Shown here one piece after another: positions 32,045-34,055 of a stretch of 34,055 bases of DNA (positions are counted from its first letter, which is position 1; each line of letters opens with the position of its first letter). Under the pieces are notes generated by a model. The model did no database searches. It was not told where the DNA came from and worked only from the letters and a program-made list of their open reading frames with translations. The translations under genes and the position numbers were made by a program. Source of the stretch: CAADGU01 sp964467705 (GTDB lineage Bacteria > Chloroflexota > Anaerolineae > Promineifilales > Promineifilaceae); NCBI GenBank assembly GCA_964467705.1, contig CAYXUZ010000056.1:1-34055 (forward strand). The letters are read 5' to 3'.

Positions 32045-32824
32045 CTAATTGCAATGAAAACCGTTTTTTGAAAGTAATTTTGCCAATTCCATTGTATTCT
32101 CGGGCTGACATCTTGGGATTCGAAATCTACTCCACGTGTCTGCCTTTTTGTATTGTGCGCGAAGTGCGCCGATATATCCTTCAGAATCTAAAACTCGCTC
32201 GACAATTTCCTTCCCCTCGCCAATGCCACCAGGCAAACAATAGTAGTCTATTGTATCAACGTTGATATTAAGCTGATCGCTCAGCATCTTCCTGCTGTTA
32301 TGCACTTCATCTCGAAATTCCATTTCCGGGTCCTTGCATAGTTCGATCTCATCGAAATAGCGATGTGTAACTGAATGGGGGATAAACTCGATCAAGTCAT
32401 CTCCTGTGGACGTTTTAAGACTTCTTAATCCCTCCAATTCATTCCATGTCATTAGTGCCCCTTTACCATGAGTCCATGGGGGTTCTCGGTTATCATCGCC
32501 AATGTCTCCAGTTGGGACGCAAAGTGTTAGCTTAAAGAGGTCGAAATCTTTTAGTTTCAATAAAGGTAATACGTTGGTTAAAAAACTGTTGTAAGCATCA
32601 TCAAACGTAAGCACAAGCCTCTTGGCAGGATATTTTTCTGGCTGCGGGTCTTGAAAGTAATCTGTAACTTCAATATCACTTAAATGTGAGAGAACAAAAC
32701 CATGTTCTTTTATCCACTTGAATTGCTTCAGGATAGAGTCTTTTTCAGGCGCATGATACATTATGACAGGCAGGATAGGTGCTTGATTTTCATTAACGCT
32801 TGAAATTGGATAAATCTTCATCAT
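32045..32824 (-). CDS. Polysaccharide deacetylase (NodB-like) family protein
   Basis: A 259-residue NodB-homology protein that would remove N- or O-acetyl groups from a sugar polymer. Motif 1 is LTFDDAYNSF (about 71-80, the two Asp), motif 2 is HSVTH (about 150-154, metal-binding His pair), and LPGGIGEG sits where motif 3 is expected. VIMYHAPEK at the N-terminus is also typical. There is no signal peptide, which is unusual for a wall-acting enzyme and suggests a cytoplasmic or glycolipid substrate. The gene is clearly AT-richer than the rest of the window and has no ACGGCCGT site, consistent with recent transfer. A second ATG directly follows the first. Confidence 0.82.
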   Translation of the reverse strand: MMKIYPISSVNENQAPILPVIMYHAPEKDSILKQFKWIKEHGFVLSHLSDIEVTDYFQDPQPEKYPAKRLVLTFDDAYNSFLTNVLPLLKLKDFDLFKLTLCVPTGDIGDDNREPPWTHGKGALMTWNELEGLRSLKTSTGDDLIEFIPHSVTHRYFDEIELCKDPEMEFRDEVHNSRKMLSDQLNINVDTIDYYCLPGGIGEGKEIVERVLDSEGYIGALRAQYKKADTWSRFRIPRCQPENTMELAKLLSKNGFHCN

Positions 32825-32930
32825 GATGTGGCTTTATACCTCTGTTTCAGTAATCAACCATTAAGCAACTTACGCCTGATAAAAGCTCGATAAAATAAAG
32901 CTACGCTAAATGATTGTGTGAAGCCAACAA

Positions 32931-33362
32931 TCAGGAATTTGCCGAAACCCAACCATCAAGTTCCAGTTTGATACCATCTAATTGAACCAGTATGTTATCG
33001 ATCAAATGAATGACATTGTCATATGGTTGAATCATGTTTAGTTTGTTGCGTCGAATGTTATCCCTTTGAACTGCATTAACCTTACCCATATTTTTCTTGC
33101 CGAAGAATCCGGCAGCTAATCCTGCCTTGATACCCTTTCCAACCTTAGTTGATTCTGAAGCGTGCGCTGCGTTAATAGTCTTCTTCGTGACCCCAATTTC
33201 TTTCTTTATAAGTCGTAATTGCTTTTGCACTTGTGTTATTCGTGCTTTATGGTGTTTTGCCTCATGTATAGTTTCCCATCGCAACTTAAGCTCCTTGTTT
33301 TTATTCGTTAGCTCCCCCATAACATTCCATACCTGTTTTTCATATTCTTGTGCGCTTACCAT
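32931..33362 (-). CDS. Hypothetical coiled-coil protein
   Basis: I do not recognise this 143-residue protein. Residues about 1-65 are strongly predicted coiled coil (Lys/Glu/Gln-rich, e.g. RITQVQKQLRLIKKEIGVTKK). The middle is a Gly/Lys segment (GKGIKAGLAAGFFGKKNMGK). The C-terminus is a second helical part (NVIHLIDNILVQLDGIKLEL). The ATG at 33362 has AGGA about 8 nt upstream and is preferred to the ATG at 33392, which has none. AT-rich composition and lack of ACGGCCGT match the deacetylase gene, so both may have arrived together. No transmembrane segment or signal peptide is seen. Confidence 0.6.
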   Translation of the reverse strand: MVSAQEYEKQVWNVMGELTNKNKELKLRWETIHEAKHHKARITQVQKQLRLIKKEIGVTKKTINAAHASESTKVGKGIKAGLAAGFFGKKNMGKVNAVQRDNIRRNKLNMIQPYDNVIHLIDNILVQLDGIKLELDGWVSANS

Positions 33363-33406
33363 GACCGGAATCCTTAAACCATTTGTGAACATCTTAGAGA
33401 GAAAAC

Positions 33407-33494
33407 TTTCTTAAGCAACTTTGGGAACTTCCTTAAGGAACTTTCCCGACTTCCTTAAGGAACTCTGGCGAGTTGCTTAAGGAACTTTTTCACC
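33407..33494. repeat. Array of four 22-bp CTTAAG repeats
   Basis: Units begin at 33407, 33429, 33451 and 33473, an exact 22-bp period. Each contains TTCCTTAAGGAA or a close variant (a 12-bp palindrome in the two middle units) followed by CTTT or CTCT. The array starts 45 bp before the coiled-coil gene's ATG and ends next to a palindrome. The two-helical-turn spacing would place all copies on one DNA face. Confidence 0.9.
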
Positions 33495-33498
33495 GCTC

Positions 33499-33531
33499 AG
33501 GTGCGACGCACTTCAAAAGTGCGTCGCACCT
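33499..33531. repeat. Palindromic element, AGGTGCGACGCACTT arms
   Basis: The arms AGGTGCGACGCACTT (33499-33513) and AAGTGCGTCGCACCT (33517-33531) are perfectly complementary over 15 bp around CAA. It lies just after the HU-like gene stop and may act as its terminator; a T-rich stretch follows only on the plus strand. Confidence 0.85.
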
Positions 33532-33538
33532 TTGGTTT

Positions 33539-33921
33539 TTACCCTACTTTCTGGAATTCGGCGTTGTTGAGCGCCTTTTTGAACTCCTTGCCGGGGGAGA
33601 ACAACGGCTTGATGTTGGTGATATTGGTCGCATTGACCGTCTCGGCCGTCAGCGAGCCATCCGCCTGAATGCGCAGCCGGAATGAGCCAAACTCCCCTAG
33701 CTCCACAATGTTGCCGTCGGCAATCTCGCGGGGGATGATGGTCAGCAGCGCTTCCAACACCGCCATCGTATCCACCGTGCTCACGGTGGAAATTTCGGAA
33801 ATCTGCCTGGCTAACTGGCGCAGAGTAATCCGGCGCCCGATACCACACTGGGGTAATACTTGTGCGGCGCTTGCGGGTCAAGCGGATTACGTCGAGAAAT
33901 AACATTATATTTGGTTGGCAT
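33539..33921 (-). pseudogene. HU/IHF-related DNA-binding protein gene with a 1-nt frameshift
   Basis: The gene encodes a histone-like DNA-binding protein of the longer HU-related type (about 127 residues). The N-terminal part from the ATG at 33921 reads MPTKYNVISRRNPLDPQAPH then KYYPSVVSGA. The C-terminal part, ending at 33539, reads TVDTMAVLEALLTIIPREIA, DGNIVELGEFGSFRLRIQA and FSPGKEFKKAL, in a different frame. Adding one base near 33831-33840 (in the GGGCGCCGG run) joins them as SGARITLRQLARQIS. AGGAG lies 7 nt before the ATG. The frameshift may be real, giving a pseudogene, or a sequencing or assembly error in a GC run; since the rest is well conserved, an error is at least as likely. Confidence 0.85.
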
Positions 33922-33994
33922 TTTACAGCTCCTTTGTTGTTGGGCGACAGGAACAGCAATGATGGTCTGTCGCGCGATTGGATAAGATGCCAAC

Positions 33995-34023
33995 AATATG
34001 AGGGAAAACGGCCGTCTTGTCAA
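33995..34023 (-). promoter_or_regulatory. Candidate promoter for the HU-like gene
   Basis: On the minus strand TTGACA (34018-34023), 17 bp, then CATATT (33995-34000). The perfect -35 and ideal spacing compensate for a weak -10. An ACGGCCGT site lies in the spacer. The start codon is about 75 bp downstream, with AGGAG before it. Confidence 0.5.
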
Positions 34024-34055
34024 TCAAAACGCCGGTCTGGATAGTGGAACTGTGG

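Noticed and set aside
33407..33494. CRISPR array
   Set aside because: The units are contiguous with a 22-bp period, there are no unique spacers of normal size, and no cas gene is nearby.
33513..33959. 148-codon frame spanning the HU-like gene
   Set aside because: It is the wrong frame for both conserved halves; the HU-like residues appear only in the two other frames.

Overview
The window looks like part of a Chloroflexota (Anaerolineae-like) chromosome, probably a metagenome assembly because two 10-N gaps interrupt genes. This is inference from content: a clade II (Sec/lipoprotein-type) nitrous oxide reductase cluster, secreted proteins with Pro/Thr linkers and a YLPVVLK-type C-terminus, a lipid-anchored cytochrome c, and moderately high GC. 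No rRNA, tRNA, CRISPR array, integrase or intact insertion sequence was seen.

Layout, left to right. 1-4.2 kb (all minus): a partial lipoprotein glycosidase-like protein, an M24 peptidase, a biotin carrier protein, an AviRa-like rRNA methyltransferase and a DUF1858 redox protein. 4.2-13.6 kb (all minus) is the respiratory core, transcribed from high to low coordinates: ArsA/GET3-like ATPase, Crp/Fnr regulator, nosZ, a nos-associated membrane protein, a single open frame fusing NosD to the ABC ATPase NosF, nosY, nosL and a lipoprotein cytochrome c. The last links in the chain (membrane protein/nosDF and nosY/nosL) have 4-bp ATGA overlaps. Together they would reduce N2O to N2: NosZ is the enzyme, NosD-F-Y and NosL supply copper or sulfur for its centres, the cytochrome can feed electrons, and the Crp/Fnr protein probably regulates. 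13.9-16.7 kb (plus): a large secreted beta-helix adhesin-like protein and a DUF3253 protein. 16.7-26.8 kb (all minus) is mostly housekeeping: DUF89 phosphatase-like, O-methyltransferase, VOC protein, membrane protein, ettA, Rpn-type nuclease, STAS/SpoIIAA-like protein, metG, an EVE/PUA-like acidic-tailed protein and a secreted FG-GAP protein. 26.9-31 kb: YgjP-like metallopeptidase (plus), acetoacetyl-CoA synthetase and a winged-helix AAA+ ATPase (minus). 31.2-34 kb is accessory: BrnA, a CopG-type antitoxin with an internally deleted toxin remnant, a polysaccharide deacetylase and a coiled-coil protein in AT-richer DNA, an array of four 22-bp repeats, and an HU-like gene broken by a 1-nt frameshift.

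Three sequence-level patterns cut across the annotation. (1) The palindrome ACGGCCGT occurs about 64 times (counted by eye), against about one expected by chance. (2) Nearly every gene boundary carries one of a small set of self-complementary filler repeats, which often supply stop codons and in two cases encode signal peptides. (3) Perfect 13-15-bp-arm palindromes sit singly in intergenic spaces, one of them inside the nos operon.
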